DNA of 64,000 nt from Owenia fusiformis (GCA_903813345.2 CAIIXF020000010.1:5259169-5323168), one strand, 5' to 3'. Shown: positions 36,712 through 50,232, numbered from the stretch's first letter. Made by a program: numbers and translations. The notes: generated by a model not told the origin, from the sequence alone.

Positions 36712-38462
36712 AAAAGGATGAGTCTGGGTATCGACTTAGAAAATATTGAAAATTGTAATGTCTGAAAAACCAACTCAATCATACATATTATTAAATCTCA
36801 ATATCTTATCCTTCTTCTGAGATTACAAAAATATCAATTTGTATCACAATTGATGAAGAATATTGGCATCAAAGACAGTGCATATCACTTTATCAGTCTG
36901 AGAGTGGAAAAAAAATCAATGGCAAATATTAAACGAATTATTTATACAAAAAGTTTGAAACATATCCTCCAAAACATTGCTTACTTTCTTTGTATAAACA
37001 TTGAATGGTATTTCTGGATAAGTGAATTGGTGTTTATCTGGGTAATCAAGGGATTATAGTCACTCAAAGTTACTGAGCATCCAGTTTTGACACTTCAATT
37101 GTGTTGGTGAAGTTACACATATTTCAGTCAAATTCATGCTGAGCACAACATTTTGGTTTCAATTTTATAATCTCTATACATGACCCTGGTGATGAAGAGT
37201 CAGAATCAGTCAAAAAATCTAAACCGGAAAACTGTGCTCATTGTGAAAACTAATAGTGAAGCATCTTTTTTCTGATATTTCTTACATCAAATGACAGCCA
37301 TCTTGTTTTTCCCCCTTCAAATTAAACTGGCGGGAAATTCAAAAATTTGAAAACAAATTTAATCCTTAAAGTCCCCGTCTAAAGTTTGAAAATATTTTTT
37401 TATCATTCATTTACTATTTGTCAGGACTTAAAAAGTGATTTTAGAGACTTTTGAACAAAAACAATTTTTTGAAAAAAAAGTTGTGAGCATTTCATTTCTC
37501 AAATATTCAAATTTCCCGCCATTTTTCAAAAAAAGTTGAAATTTCTTAATCATCAAATATTTCTTAATGCAATTCAAAAAAGATTATCTTTTTAACACCA
37601 ATGCAAAGATTGAACAAAAGACACACTATTTCAATAATAAAATGTCATATTTAATGGGCTACTTCAATGTTTTAGCTTATCAAAAATATTTTGAAACATT
37701 AGTGATGTCACTAAGGTAACAAAAACTTTTTGAAAAAAATTGAATTTTTTTTTTCGATGTCAATCTTTTCTTAATATGCTAGACTTTCATAAAAAACCAA
37801 TGTTGATTGTCTAACCAGGTTAAAAGGAAGAATAAATTATGTTTTAGATATCATTGTACCATTGGTTTCTATGAGAACTAAAATTTTGAAATGCATTTTT
37901 CTCAGAACCATTTTCATGCACTGATAAGTTCATTTCTCGCTTGTTTATGAACCGATTTTCTTAATTTTTTCGGAAAAAAACATGGAAGGATGTATGCTAT
38001 GCATTGGTATGAATTGTGGCTAATTAGAAGATATGAGTGACCTCTAAAAGTTGGTTTTAAATAAATTCACAAATTTTGGAACAAAAAGTCTATCAAAAAC
38101 CACTTTTTGAAATTTAAAAAAAAAGTTTCACATATCACACTTTGATAACATTGGATAAGACTACAATATAAGCCAAAGTGGTTTAAACTTTACATGGGGC
38201 CTTTAAATATATTTCAAAAATATGATTTTCTTTTTAATTCCTCATGGGTCTTAAGTTATTTCTTCTTTGTATGTCATACGTGTTGCCATTGGTGTTATTT
38301 GTTAAGATACTTATTCTGACTCTCAGCAGGGGGTTAATTATGCATCAAAACTCGTGAAAAGGTAAATATACTTATCAAATATAACAAGGACAGTAATAAA
38401 AACCATATTTCACATACAATTGACAGAGGGACCAAAAGGGCATATATCCGGACACATCCTTT
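36712..38462. mobile_element. DNA transposon copy 1, interrupted
   Basis: Imperfect ~19 bp terminal inverted repeats, AAAGGATGAGTCTGGGTAT (left) and ATATCCGGACACATCCTTT (right). The body matches 60,491-61,438 in opposite orientation, apart from an 833 bp insertion at 37,370. No transposase frame is present. Target duplication not resolved. Confidence 0.8.
37370..38202. mobile_element. 833 bp element inserted at TTAA
   Basis: Begins AGTCCCCG and ends GGGGCCT, with TTAA on each side (37,366-37,369 and 38,203-38,206). Inverted ends continue as TAAAGTTT/AAACTTTA. The related element at 60,491 has the empty site, with a single TTAA. A TTAA duplication is the mark of piggyBac-type transposition. 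No protein is encoded. Confidence 0.88.
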
Positions 38463-39087
38463 ATACTGAACTGCAACTCACAAAACAGAGTTAATATGTT
38501 GAAAGTATTTTAGTATTTTTTGAAATGTCAAAATTCTTATATTATTTTTACAAAATATTTTTATTATTAATTGCAATTATTAACTCATGAGTCTGTAAAA
38601 TAATGAAATACATGCATTGTACCCACACTCATAAGACATTTTGATTGGAGTTACTTTTAATCGTGTTAAATAAATAAATTTTGATATGTTAATGCTTATA
38701 TTATTTGCCATTATTTTATTATCCAATCGACTAAGATCAGGGGAATATAGAGAATGTGTGTTTCCTTCCTTCCATCCGTATGAACTATTCATCCATCAAA
38801 GGCAAAAACTGATTTTTGATAAAGTTGTGTTCGCAACTTGATCATAAAAGCCGAACCAGAACTCTGTTTCCGTCTTGTTTTTGGCACTCACTTCTCAGTT
38901 GATAAACAATTTAATTATGATTAAGGTAAAGACTTATAATTGATTATTGTCATCGGAATCGTCAGGTTTTATCTTATATATCTAGTCCCACATCAAATCA
39001 TAATTTGCGTCTCAACTGCTAAAGACAGTATCACATGTCCACCGTGACATTTCATATATTATGTCATTATTCTTTTGGAAATCAAAG

Positions 39088-41603
39088 TTACTTTGAACAA
39101 TAGTCAGGAATGTCAAATACACTCAAATCTTTAATCCCTTCTTGGAAGCTGGAGAACCGCATAGTCGACGTAAGATCAGTTTTTCCCCATTCTGCATTTG
39201 CTTCACCAATAGTTGTCACTGTAACTGGGATACAATCGGCAGTCAATGTCTCTTCAAAGGCGAAATTGTATGTGTCACCTTGTAACTCTCCACTCCATGT
39301 GTTCACCTATAGGAATGATTGAAAATTATTACTACAGACCGTCTTGCAGACTTGCACATGCAAAGGGGCCGTCTCATGGTCCCAATGCAGCCACGTCGGT
39401 TCTGACTTTGTACAATGTAATTATTATTCAAAATCTACATTGTACAGCTACCACAGGAACGCCCTAACGTGACGTAACGTGACCCAAATATTCTTGTCAA
39501 AGTATTCTCATATGACCATTTGGGCGATTTTTCGACTGTTTATTTTTTAAGTTACTAGTACCGTAAGTTTAAGATTATTGTTCCATTCATAATAGTTATA
39601 GTCTTATATATGTGTGTAATGACAAAGTGACGCAGAGTTCTACTTTTTTGATTCCTTTGGATGACTCCTGTCACCCGATTGGGCTTTGGAGAGTTATTTA
39701 TGTACAGAAACTAATGGTCAATTTGTAGAAAACTTTGGCCATTTTTGCAAAGCCAATGCCTGCGCCCATTCTTTAAAACCGTTCAAAAAAATGAAATCTA
39801 AATAAAGCCAAAATATACTAACCATGAAATCTCTCCCAAGAGTTTCTTGTCCCATAAACTTTGCATCCTCGGGGACGCATCCATCAAATGGAGGAAAGGG
39901 CTGTGCCATTACTTGACAGGTTCTCGTTGCTTTATTAATATTGTATTGTTTCTTTGCCACATTGTCCTGTATGAAGTTAACTTGTGACTCTTTGCCATTT
40001 AAGATCATAATTCCTTCAAATGCGTTTGTTTTATTGCGTCGATCATACCACCAGTGGCCATCTAAATGCTGGGACATACCTTGTCCGTTGATACTGAGGC
40101 CTTGAATCAGTCGAACATTAGCCTACAGGATAAAAAGGAAAATTAGGTTAATGCCAGTATGGGTCAAAAATGATTTGTTAATATGCAATATATTTTTCAA
40201 AAATGATTGCATTTCAAAAACAATGGAGATATAAAATGTTTTTCTAAAAATCGCATACAGTAAATGAAAATCCAGTGGTATCTAGGGAAGAAAGGTTATT
40301 TATACTTAATCCTATACAAATGCAAATACAAATATACTGAATGCAAATATATAGTGATAGGAATAAACCAAAGAGAAAAGTTAAAAAAGTTATGATGGAA
40401 AATGATTTAAATGACATAAGCTTATAAATCAACTACTGTGGGAAACTATTCACTGAATTCAAACATCTTTAAAATCCCAAGAAAAACGAGTCAGCAAGAT
40501 TTTAAAGAAAAACTCCTTCATTGTCAGTGTATTCTGTCTTCTGACCCTAAACTCTATTAGCCAAATTCTACACATATAATTATTGAAAATATGTTTTGGA
40601 AATGGGGATGACTTGTTATATATATATATATTTCTTTATTGCGACCAATTCTGATCATATACATATAGTTTAACATAAAAGGTTATAAAAGGTTATGAAG
40701 AAAAAACATACAAAAATATAACAAAATATACAGTAGTTGTTTAGTGCAGGACGTTTAGAGAATTGAGAAATCTAGTTCTCAGTTGGTACATATGATACAC
40801 TGTCCTGGCTATTATAATACAATCATCATATTCATTTGGGGCAAAAATATTTTCAATTACATTTAGGTCACTTCCGCCTAAGTAAGGTCGTATAGGATTT
40901 CTAGTTGTTTCCAGCACATCACAAAACTTAATAAAATGTAACAATGATTCATGCGAATTACACATTGGGCATACCCTATTCACATTTGGCTCGGTATGAC
41001 GACCAACACCTTCACCAACCAGTAGTCTCACCATAAGTTTACATTTGAATATCATTTCAGGTTTGTATTTACATAGCTGGTACCAGACTATTGGAGTACG
41101 AGTAGTTACTACTTCTCTATAATGTTTGATTTTATTATATGTCATACATTGAAAACGCCATCTTTGCAGAGACTTTGTAAGAACAGAACTTTTCACTATC
41201 TTTTTCCAGTGCCACTTGGATGGAAATGTGTTATTAGAAATATAGCTATCCATTCTTCCTATAAGATCATATTGCATTCCAAGTTGTATAATTTCCCTAA
41301 TTGGTGATGAAACTGTAACAGCACATTTATCTACGAAGAAGCTATATAGTATAGCATACCATCTAAAGATACTTAACTTCTTACAAATACCAACACTAGT
41401 ATTACACTAGTATTACACCCGACCAAAGAAAATCAATAAAAGTGTACAAATGTCCATCAGTTAATTATAAAAAGGCATTTGCAAACCTGATAGAGCTGTG
41501 GTGGACAGCATTTTGGAGGGATCGTGATATGATTATTTAAAGCATTTGCTGCAACAACTGCGAAGACCGCAAACAAGCAAAGTAAACATGTTGTAAACAT
41601 CAT
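39088..41603 (-). CDS. Ependymin-related secreted protein, three coding exons
   Basis: Exons 41603-41487, 40122-39823 and 39306-39088 join in phase 0 to give 211 residues, the usual length of the family. A signal peptide (MMFTTCLLCLFAVFAVVAA) is followed by IPPKCCPPQLYQ, then the typical core with HWWYDRRNKTNAFEG, TCQV, FDGCVPEDAKFMG, WSGELQG, DCIPVTVTT and the C-terminal FDIPDYC. Conserved cysteines and the CIPV motif match ependymin/MERP proteins, secreted glycoproteins of a hydrophobic-ligand-binding fold, calcium-binding in vertebrates. An acceptor (TTATTTTCAG) seven bases before the tandem ATGATG start implies a non-coding first exon upstream. Intron 1 carries a non-LTR retrotransposon tail on the same strand. 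Confidence 0.92.
40618..41395 (-). mobile_element. 5'-truncated non-LTR retrotransposon in ependymin intron 1
   Basis: The minus-strand frame from 41,395 to 40,741 (KKLSIFRWYAILYSFF...SLQRWRFQCMTYNK) ends with CPMCNSHESLLHFIKFC, the zinc-binding segment that follows the reverse transcriptase in LINE ORF2. The 3' end is at a (TA)n tract at 40,618-40,632. The frame is intact for over 200 codons, so the insertion is fairly young. Confidence 0.8.
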
Positions 41604-41727
41604 GTTGATTCTGAAAATAACCCAAAAGTTACAATTATTCATTATTATAAGTTTATAAATAATCTACTATTCGGCGTCAAAATGGGGTTCAGTGGTGCAG
41701 ACGAATCCCAACCAATATATCGATCTT

Positions 41728-41860
41728 TTAAAGCCCTAATGTGCTATAAAATAAAGAAACAGAATTTGTCTGCAGAATGCCACCTTGTCTAACCCCATTT
41801 TGGTGCCTTTTGCCACTGTTTCTATCAATATAAGAGGTGTTTTCTTTATGAAGGGAGTCT
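41728..41860 (-). pseudogene. Reverse transcriptase scrap
   Basis: The minus frame reads SGKRHQNGVRQGGILQ, the GVRQGGxL block of non-LTR reverse transcriptases, then degenerates. It lies upstream of ependymin exon 1. Confidence 0.6.
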
Positions 41861-43156
41861 GTTCTATCAAACGGTACAATCATTTTTTGTGGGAAAGTAC
41901 CGGACAACAAAACCTCTTTTCAGAGGGACCAGATCAGAGACCAATTGTCAGTTGATATTGAATGAGTTATGCTGAAAATATCATGTGAGGGGTTGCATAA
42001 AAATTCCTAACGTACACACTTACAGTGCTGGTATATATTAATTGATTAGTCGTTTTATTGCCATATTTTCTTGAATTTTAACATTTAATGTCCCAAACTC
42101 ACACAAACTGCAGAAAAGTATACACCATAAATCATATATACCAAAATGAGTGTCTCCAAGGCTTCACACCAGCGTATGCATAGTTCATTTGTCACGAGTT
42201 TGAGCTGAAATTTCGCCAAAATGAAGTAGGCTCAGGGTAGTCTCTGCCAGGTTTGTTTATTGTGGTAAGCTTGTAAGTGCTCAGAAGCAAATAATTCATG
42301 TGCGCAAAATAATCAAATAATTTGATTGGTTAAAACTTTGCTGCACATGCGCACAATGTATGCCATGTTTTTTCTAGTGATTTCGTTTCGTTTCATGGAG
42401 TTTGCGTTTCAGTGTAACTTCCGCAAAAATGGCGGACCATGAACAGAATTAACAGGTAAAATCACTTCGTAATTTCAAGAGAACTTTTTACCTATAATAG
42501 CAAAACTTTTGTTTTATTTGTGCATTCTATCTATCAGATAAGAGTCTCAGGGGTATGTAGCCAAATTTATTTTGGTAGGAGCACTCTGTTTAGTTTGAAA
42601 ACGCACCCTTAATTATTATATATCAGCACTGTACCTTGGCTTAGAACTTACAACACGTAAAAATTGTTTACCTTTTGGAAGTAGCCTAGTTTGTGATCCC
42701 GAGTTTGTTTGATAAGCCTAAATCATGTAAATAATAGGTTATTCTCGATCTTTTTGTTTCCTTGTTATCGCCTGAGTCTTATGTATATGACATAAATGTA
42801 AGCGGTGAATCGACAACGTAGACTGTTTATGAATCATTTTTTATTTACCCCACGTGAACATGAATCAGCTCAGCACAAGGAGGATAAGTCCCATTCAAAA
42901 TCGATCTTCCGTTGCCTGGCGTTGAACAATTTAGTAATAATACTTCTATGAAGTTCATCTTAGCAGAGACATGAAAAACATGTCTCTGATCTTAGGACCA
43001 CCTAAGTGTCACCAGTGTACGGATATCATGGTAATATTCAAATTTCTAAAGCAGTACTAGCTAGTCTTGAACGATATTGGTAATATTGTTACCAAATTGT
43101 TCCGAAATCCTAGTAATGGAATATCGAGTTTGAATAATGGTCGTCAATCCTCCTTA
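41861..43156. other. Intergenic, no gene seen
   Basis: Holds a perfect 10 bp hairpin (CAGAGACATG/CATGTCTCTG) at 42,966-42,990. No coding region recognised. Confidence 0.45.
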
Positions 43157-46100
43157 GCACCCCGGGTGATCAATATCCTGCGTTCCGAATTTCGTTCCAG
43201 CAAGTCAGTGACCCGAGTTGTGTTTTACTGAATCCCGACAAATATGGTGGCTAATTGACAACAGACGATGTTGATGTCGACAATTATTCAAAACTTTCTG
43301 ACAGCATAAGGTAAGACTGAATATAGAGTGGCGCATTCGGTGCCTAAATATGTTTGCAACATTTTCTTAGTTGTTTATCCATATGCGTTGGGCATTACTG
43401 CTAATCGAAGCATAAGTAAACGTGACCTCATTTTCAACGCTCGCTGGAAAGTATGTCACCGAGCAGTTTTTGACCTTCTGTTAGTTAATGAGATAAACTG
43501 TTATCATGGTATAATTGCTGGGTAGACGTTCAAAGTATGAACCAACTCGTGCTTCCAGTGAATGTAAACCATTTCTTTGCATAAGCGTCCTAGAAGGCAT
43601 AATAAGATATATTCCATAGTACCGAATAGGAATCGCCAGTGTTCCGACGCACTTCATGGATAAATGCTCATAGACTATTGAATCATAATGAACAGAAGCA
43701 GTGTATACTCACGTGTGATATCTTAATTTATCAAAAATAAGAATTGAATGCATTTGATAATATTGATACTTTGCCAACTTGACTGATTTTTTTTCTAGTC
43801 TGAGTAATTAATAAATGAGTAGTGGATTTGATTAATTGAGGATTTCCCATGTTAAAATATGTGAAAATTGTCAAGAGGCCACACACATCAGAGGATGAGA
43901 GTACAATACAACATGTGTAAATTATGAGACTATGTTGCAACACCTTCAAAGAATGGTCATTTCACAATCCACATTGCACATACTGTAGCAGGCATTTTTA
44001 TGATATATTTTAACATTGTCACAAAAACCAGTGATTGACAAAAAATATAGCATATCATATAGCAGGTATATGCCAGGTATTGTAATATATTTCAACGTTG
44101 TCACTGTTAGAGTAGGCATTACAATTTACCCATAAAAATATAATAATATTGACAACAGGCTAAAAAGTCTTCACTTAGTAAGCCATAAATGTCACATAAA
44201 GGCGACGGTCACACCAGGCTTTCACGATAGCATTGCTAAGGTAATAGTCCCTGGTATGACTTCCGAATATGAAGGATCCGTAGCACACTATTAGCGCAGC
44301 AACATTTGAAGCAATATTTATGAAGGTGTATATGTCTTGATTCTTTTAAAATACCATTTGCCGAAAAAACTTCCGGCTTTCGGGTCGAAAAATGTATTTC
44401 ATCACAAGGGGTCAAAAAACGTAAATATTTTGATTCGAACTTTTATAAATTTTATAAGACACAGACCGTTATTCTAAGCATACGAACAAAAAAATTGATT
44501 ATCATAATGTAAAAATTACTATGATTTTACTGTAGATGTCGGTGTTTAATTAGTGTAATTACACAAGTGTGTTTTTCAGATTTTGTTTGATTTTTCAAAT
44601 ATGAGCTAAGCCGATTCAACAAAATTGTATGGAATATTTAGGTAATTTTTTTTGATTGGGAACGTATTAGTTTTCCGGTAGTTTTCTTACCAGTTAAAAC
44701 ATTTTATTACCAGAATTTTTCCATATAATCGTAAAGGGTCTAACAACAAATTATTGTTGATGTTTTATAAAACATAATACAATAACAAATAGGTAAGATT
44801 CATATCTAATTCGATGTTACAGAGGTATTTGCATGTTCATATATTCCAAGGGCATGTCTAATAATCAATTAGAGTCATATGCAGTCGAACGCCTTACAAT
44901 TCTTCCTCGACGTTAGTTGTGGCTATCATCAAGTTTTCTGATGGTTGTTTCTTCTTTGACCTTACCGAAGGATGCAATCAAATTTTAGGAAGATAATGAT
45001 AACGATTTTTCTCAATTATTCATGAATTCGACCAAGTCTTGATGGTTGTTTCATAAGTAACTGAGCTATATCTAACTACGAGAAATGGAATTTTAGCTGT
45101 AGTCGCAATTAGTCAAGGGAGAGCAATATGCCCACCTTTATTGATAATGTTCACCGCTGAATAAAAGTTCATATCTTAAAACGTATTGAGACCCATTTTG
45201 CGAAAAACTAGCATAATTTAAGCATTTGTCATTCTAATAGAAAAGTGATTCATTTGTAGCATTTATCTTATTAATACCCGAGAAACAATACAAAATGTCG
45301 ATACACTGATGACATAATCTTTTGGTATTGAATAGAAAAATAACCTCAAACTTTTAGCTTAGAAACCTAAATCATATACTTAAAATCATATTTTATTATT
45401 TGCTATTGCATTGTGTACTCCAAATTGTAAAAGTTTGGAAGTTTATTTTTTGGAAATTTTTTGACCTCTGTTAATGGCAGGCATAATTTAGCCTTAAAGC
45501 CGGAAGTATATTAAACGGTTATAATAAAAATTATTAGGGGACATATGTAGGTATGCTTATGTTAGGTCAAATATCGCTGCGCTATAGTGTGCTACCAGCT
45601 CCTTTATTAGACGTCCTAGAGATTTCATACCATGGACTATAATGGCAGGATCCATGCATAATTTATTAAATCAGGCCCGCAGATAGGAGGGGGGGGCCCT
45701 GGTCAGAAATTCTCTCAAAAACTTGCAGTTTTTCACCATTCTGAGCACTTTTCACATGATTTTTTGCCAAAACAACAGATGCCAGCCAGATCATACTTAT
45801 AGTAGAAGGCTAGGCTCAAATAAACCTCAAATTGAGGTATTATCATTGAGATACTGATACTATACATACGATCGTGCTATCAAAACTGTCAAAAAGCCCC
45901 CCCCCCCTTGGCAAAAACTCCACCCTTGGTAAAACCGCTCACCAATGGTGAATCCTGGATACGGGCCTGTAAATGGTCATCGTGGTTGTACCAGACAGCA
46001 ATGCAATGTTTTGATTTGCACACATTTTTTATTTTTAAAAATCTAATTGAGAGCATCCTAATCATGTGAAAAGTTCAATTTTTTTTGAATAGTTATATTC

Positions 46101-46776
46101 CTTCTATAAAGTGGGTACACTTTTTGGGACACCCTGTATTTGCAGTTCAATGCCAATGTGGAAATCAATATACAGGGAAATTCGATCTTGAATTTGTAAA
46201 ATAATAACAAGAAAGGTAGCACCAAATTAGCTTGATGTATTCATGAATGGATTCTCAAAAGTATACAAAATATATATAATCTTATTCTGTAGCTTCGGGA
46301 CAATGGCGATTCCTATTCGGTAGAATGGAATATATCTTTCAACGACTTCTATGACGCTTATGAAAGGAAATAGCTTGGATTCAAACATAGCACAAGTTGA
46401 GACATACTAATAAGGTATACTTTACAGTTATACAATGCTCAGAGTATCCATCATTACTTACAGAAGGCAAAGAACGACTCGCTGATATCGTTTTCTGCGA
46501 GCTTTTCGAATTGGGTCATGTTGGTTTCATGCTTCGATTTGCATTAATAGCCTACACATATGGATAATCGTTTATGAACATGTTGAAAACATATTCCAGC
46601 ACCGAATGCATTACTCTATATTCATTCTTTCCTTATGCTATCTGATTTGTTTGACATATTTTCGTCACCTGGCTCGTCGAGACGCCATATTCATCGGGAT
46701 TCAGTAAAAACACAACTCGGGTCACTGACTTGCTGGAACGAAATTCGGAACACAGGATATTGATCACCCGGGGTGC
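43157..46776. mobile_element. 3.6 kb foldback element, Harbinger-like TTA duplication
   Basis: The two halves are diverged inverted copies over most of their length. Ends GCACCCCGGGTGATCAATAT and its complement ending CCCGGGGTGC are perfect for over 20 bp and flanked by TTA (43,154-43,156 and 46,777-46,779), the TWA duplication of PIF/Harbinger elements. Matching pairs include 43,540-43,670 with 46,290-46,420 and 44,190-44,310 with 45,540-45,660. No transposase frame is present. A GTAGCC-family MITE is nested at 45,672. Confidence 0.82.
45672..45969. mobile_element. 298 bp MITE, GTAGCC family, nested
   Basis: CAGGCCCGCAGATAGG...CCTGGATACGGGCCTG ends are flanked by TAAAT on both sides, confirming the 5 bp duplication seen at 20,967. 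It interrupts the right arm of the 3.6 kb foldback element, so it is younger. Confidence 0.88.
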
Positions 46777-48028
46777 TTAGGTCAGCTTGTACTTTCAGGT
46801 CAATAGCTAGGTGCCTTATAACATTCCAATAAATGTTCAGGTCAATAGCTAGGTACCTAAAATATTCCAAAACAGCCATCATACCGACCATGTTGCTACT
46901 TTAATCGCACCTTACCATGTCGAGAAGGAATATTGAGAAGATTAAGATGTCCATCCGTTCGTTCGTACGTCTGTTCATTCTGTCTTGGACGGGCGTACGG
47001 GCGGACAGACGCACCTAGGTTAACAATAGGGAGTTAAAGCTTGCAATGTTCTTCACAACTTAAACGAGAACGGAAAATATTTAAGTGATACATTTGTATG
47101 GGTGATTGGTCATCCATATAGGTTGGCGTTTCGATTTTTTAAACTGCTTTTTTGGAAATGGCCACATATTAGCCATAATTATTTATATATATGTTTATGT
47201 CATATATATTGCTATGACATAAACAATGGACGCGTATCACAATCACCATTCATGTGCTCATCCATGATACATATTTATTTGTTCATTTATTTACTTATTT
47301 ATTTATTATGAAGTAGTGTGTGTTGTTATATATACTGTTTTCTGTTGTATTGATATATTGTGAAATTAGTGTTTACTTTGTGTACACTTAACCCTTTACG
47401 GCTATGCATGTGTAATAAAGTTCATAAATCTAAATCTATCAAGTTCAATAAAATCAATTCACTACTTTTCGAGTAAAATAACGCAAGTCAGGTAAAACAC
47501 ATTGAAAGATGGCCACCTACTAGCCAAACCAAATTGTCATAAGACAGACTAGAGTACCATACTTATAAGAATTCGCAATTTCGCATATCAAATATGAACT
47601 AAACCGTTCTACTAGTTCCCAGTAACAGCAGGAATCGTACAACAGCCACCATTTTTCAAGATGGTCACCATGTTTTCTGAGAATAATTCAATTTTAAACT
47701 CGTCCTTTACATTTTTTCAAACAGGCAGTCATTTTGAAAATCTGCTTTCGAGTAGAACTAGTATAATCACATTCACATGGGGCATATACATATAAAATAT
47801 GCGATATTGCGCCTGCGGTATTTGCCAGGACAGACGTATGTCAAAGCCCAAGTATACTTGGCTACCCATCTATTCTGACTCTTGCCGAAGTATACTGACC
47901 TGACCTAAGTATTCTTAGTTTACTTATTTCTTCGAATACACTCGATAGATGTCCACGTTAGTTTTTTAATCATTTTGTAGTTGGATTTATTTTATTAAAA
48001 AGGTGGCTCCTGTTATTCTGGTAGAGTT
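46777..48028. other. Intergenic, repeat-derived
   Basis: Contains CGTACG-rich sequence (46,960-47,010), a TTTATTTAT tract near 47,290, and 47,833-47,990, an inverted copy of 53,082-53,225. No gene. Confidence 0.45.
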
Positions 48029-49229
48029 TTATATTTTTACTTCATTGATGTTTACGTTGGTAACACTTTGAGAAGTGATTTTAAATGCAAAGACATGGTA
48101 GTTAATGCATGTAAAAAAGCCAAAAATTCGTATTACTCAATTGCCAATGTCCGCATTGTAAAGGATGCAAATCCTCTTACTTCATTAAGAATCTGGATCA
48201 ACATAATATTACCTGCCATGTTATTTGAATGTGAGCTTTGGTCAAACCTAACCAAAAAAGACATTTATTTGCTAGAACTTACACAACGTCAAGTAACAAA
48301 AGCACTTCAACGTTTTGGCATGAGATTTCCGTCCGATGTAGTTTTATCGACCCTTGGATTATGGACAATATCTGCTAGGATCGATATGGCTAAATTGGGG
48401 GTTTTCAACAGATTATGTAGATGCAAACATTTTATTACTAAAAAAGTCTTCATTTTAAGATTGGCAAGTTATTTGTCGAACAGGGAAACTTTTAAACAGA
48501 AAGGGTTTATCAATGATCTATACAATCTGACTGAAAAATATGAATATATACCAGACCAAATTCAACAATTCATCTGTAATGGCAAATATCTGATTAAGGA
48601 GAAGTGGAGACTGCTTACTAAATCCCAAATTCATATTTTTGAGGAGAAAAAGTGGCAAGAAAGCTGCCAACAGAATGTCTCTTTACAATATTTTCGTAAC
48701 GTCCATACAAACCTCAGCCCAAGCATAATGTGGGAATTGGGTAGACAATTCCCAAAATGCACTTGGAATTTAGGCAATCTCATTCATTTATCCTTACCTA
48801 ATGTATATGAAAAGAAGTGTAAAATGTGTGACACCATTATTATTACCAATGAGTTCATAATCGTGCATTACCTATTGCATTGCCAAAATACCAGAATTAT
48901 CTGTGAGAGAGACGAACTTTTCAATTTACTAGTCTCAATTTTAGACATAGATACTGGTGTCAAGCTGCTTTCTGCTGACACACATGTTTTTATTGATGCC
49001 ATACTAGGAAGTCAGGCAGATGTTCTCCAACAATTAGATGATGACACATTTTGTAATTTTTTACTAACTGTTGCAAATAAGCTGCAATTTGTGCAGCACT
49101 ATTTCATGTAAATATTATTCTTACATTTCATGATTATTCTCTATTGTATAAAGTAACTGTATAATTGTAATTATTATGTTTGTTGCTCCGATTAATTTTC
49201 GGGAATAAAAGAAACAATAAACAATAAAC
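48029..49229 (+). mobile_element. 5'-truncated non-LTR retrotransposon
   Basis: An open frame of about 360 codons ending at 49,111 begins inside ORF2 at FIDVYVGNTLRSDFKCKDM, the end of the reverse transcriptase (YxG block), and includes PAMLFECELWS and KCKMCDTI...HYLLHC, the C-terminal zinc segment. The 3' tail is (AATAAAC)n at ~49,205-49,229. There is no true start codon: the first half of the element was lost by truncation on insertion. Confidence 0.82.
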
Positions 49230-49693
49230 AATATGTTTTTATAAAAGGCAGTTTCCTATCATATAAGGGTCACTATGAATAAAATATCTTATTAATCATG
49301 GATATTGGATTGTTACAATAACATTTTGGTAGGTGGGTGATGTTGTTCTTTGTGCGTTAACCAGAATTATGCTGGGGATTCTTTTTCTTTTCTATGACTG
49401 ATTCAATCAATGCTAGAACTAAATCACCAATAAATTGATAAAGCTATCTCGTAATGTGAGTCATGCAATTAAGGCACAATACAAGTTAATAGTTTCAATG
49501 ATATTTTCTTTATTACATATAACCTTACATGTAACATATGGACATAATATTTACATTTTCTAGATTATACAATCAGTATTGTTGTACCTCAGTTGAAATA
49601 CTCGATTTTGATTGGACAACGAGCGGTGAATAATTTTAACTGTACACCGCTCAATGCATTGCCGGTGAATAATATTCCCAGCATTCCTCTAAA

Positions 49694-50017
49694 ATGACGT
49701 CATTATCAGACGATAAAATGGCCGCCGCTAGCACTAGCCGTTTCAAAAATGTTGAAGATGAGGATATTATTAGTCTCTTAGAGAGTAAAGACAGTCAAAA
49801 TACGAAGAAAAATCTAAAACTTTGTACAAAGCTTTTAGTGGACTTCGCCCAGGAGAGTAATTTGACTCCATTGAGTGAACTTACTGCCGTGGCAGATGTA
49901 GATAATTTTTTGAAAAAGTTTTACGTTTTACTTAAGATGGACATTACCAAGTCTGAATTCAAGGCATCAAACGATGTTTTCAAAGCGATGGTTGTGGAAC
50001 TGCAGAAGTCATGGTAA
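49694..50017 (+). pseudogene. Crypton-like tyrosine recombinase N-terminal fragment
   Basis: A 107-residue frame begins ATGACGTCA. RFKNVEDEDIISLLESKDSQ then NTKK...FLKKFYVLLKMD matches the N-terminal core-binding part seen in Crypton-derived and ZMYM/KCTD1-like proteins (FxxVSEEDI...LLExKDSKNTK...FLxxFY). It stops before the catalytic recombinase domain. Upstream, GAGCGGTG...CACCGCTC (49,621-49,653) is a small hairpin; the large palindrome at 50,102 follows. Likely a remnant, though the short frame is intact. Confidence 0.55.
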
Positions 50018-50101
50018 AACCACCCACAAACCTGTGTTGGATCCAACTTCAAGTCAACTTCAAGGGTCAGAAAAATCTAAGATATTCTTCGGACTAACAA
50101 A

Positions 50102-50232
50102 ACAATTATAGACCTCTCCATTCGGTTTACTGTCAAAATTGTATCCCTCGACTGTAAACCTCGACCTACGGTCTCGGTTTACAGTCTCGGGATATAATTT
50201 TGACAGTAAACCTCTGGAGAGGTCAATAATTG
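50102..50232. repeat. 131 bp palindrome
   Basis: Arms of ~64 bp (ACAATTATAGACCTCTCC...GTAAACCTCGACC and complement) meet at TAC. It may be the hairpin end of the Crypton-like remnant just upstream. Confidence 0.88.

Noticed and set aside
36850-37059. 69-codon plus ORF
   Set aside because: Lies inside the duplicated non-coding transposon; the second copy lacks the frame.
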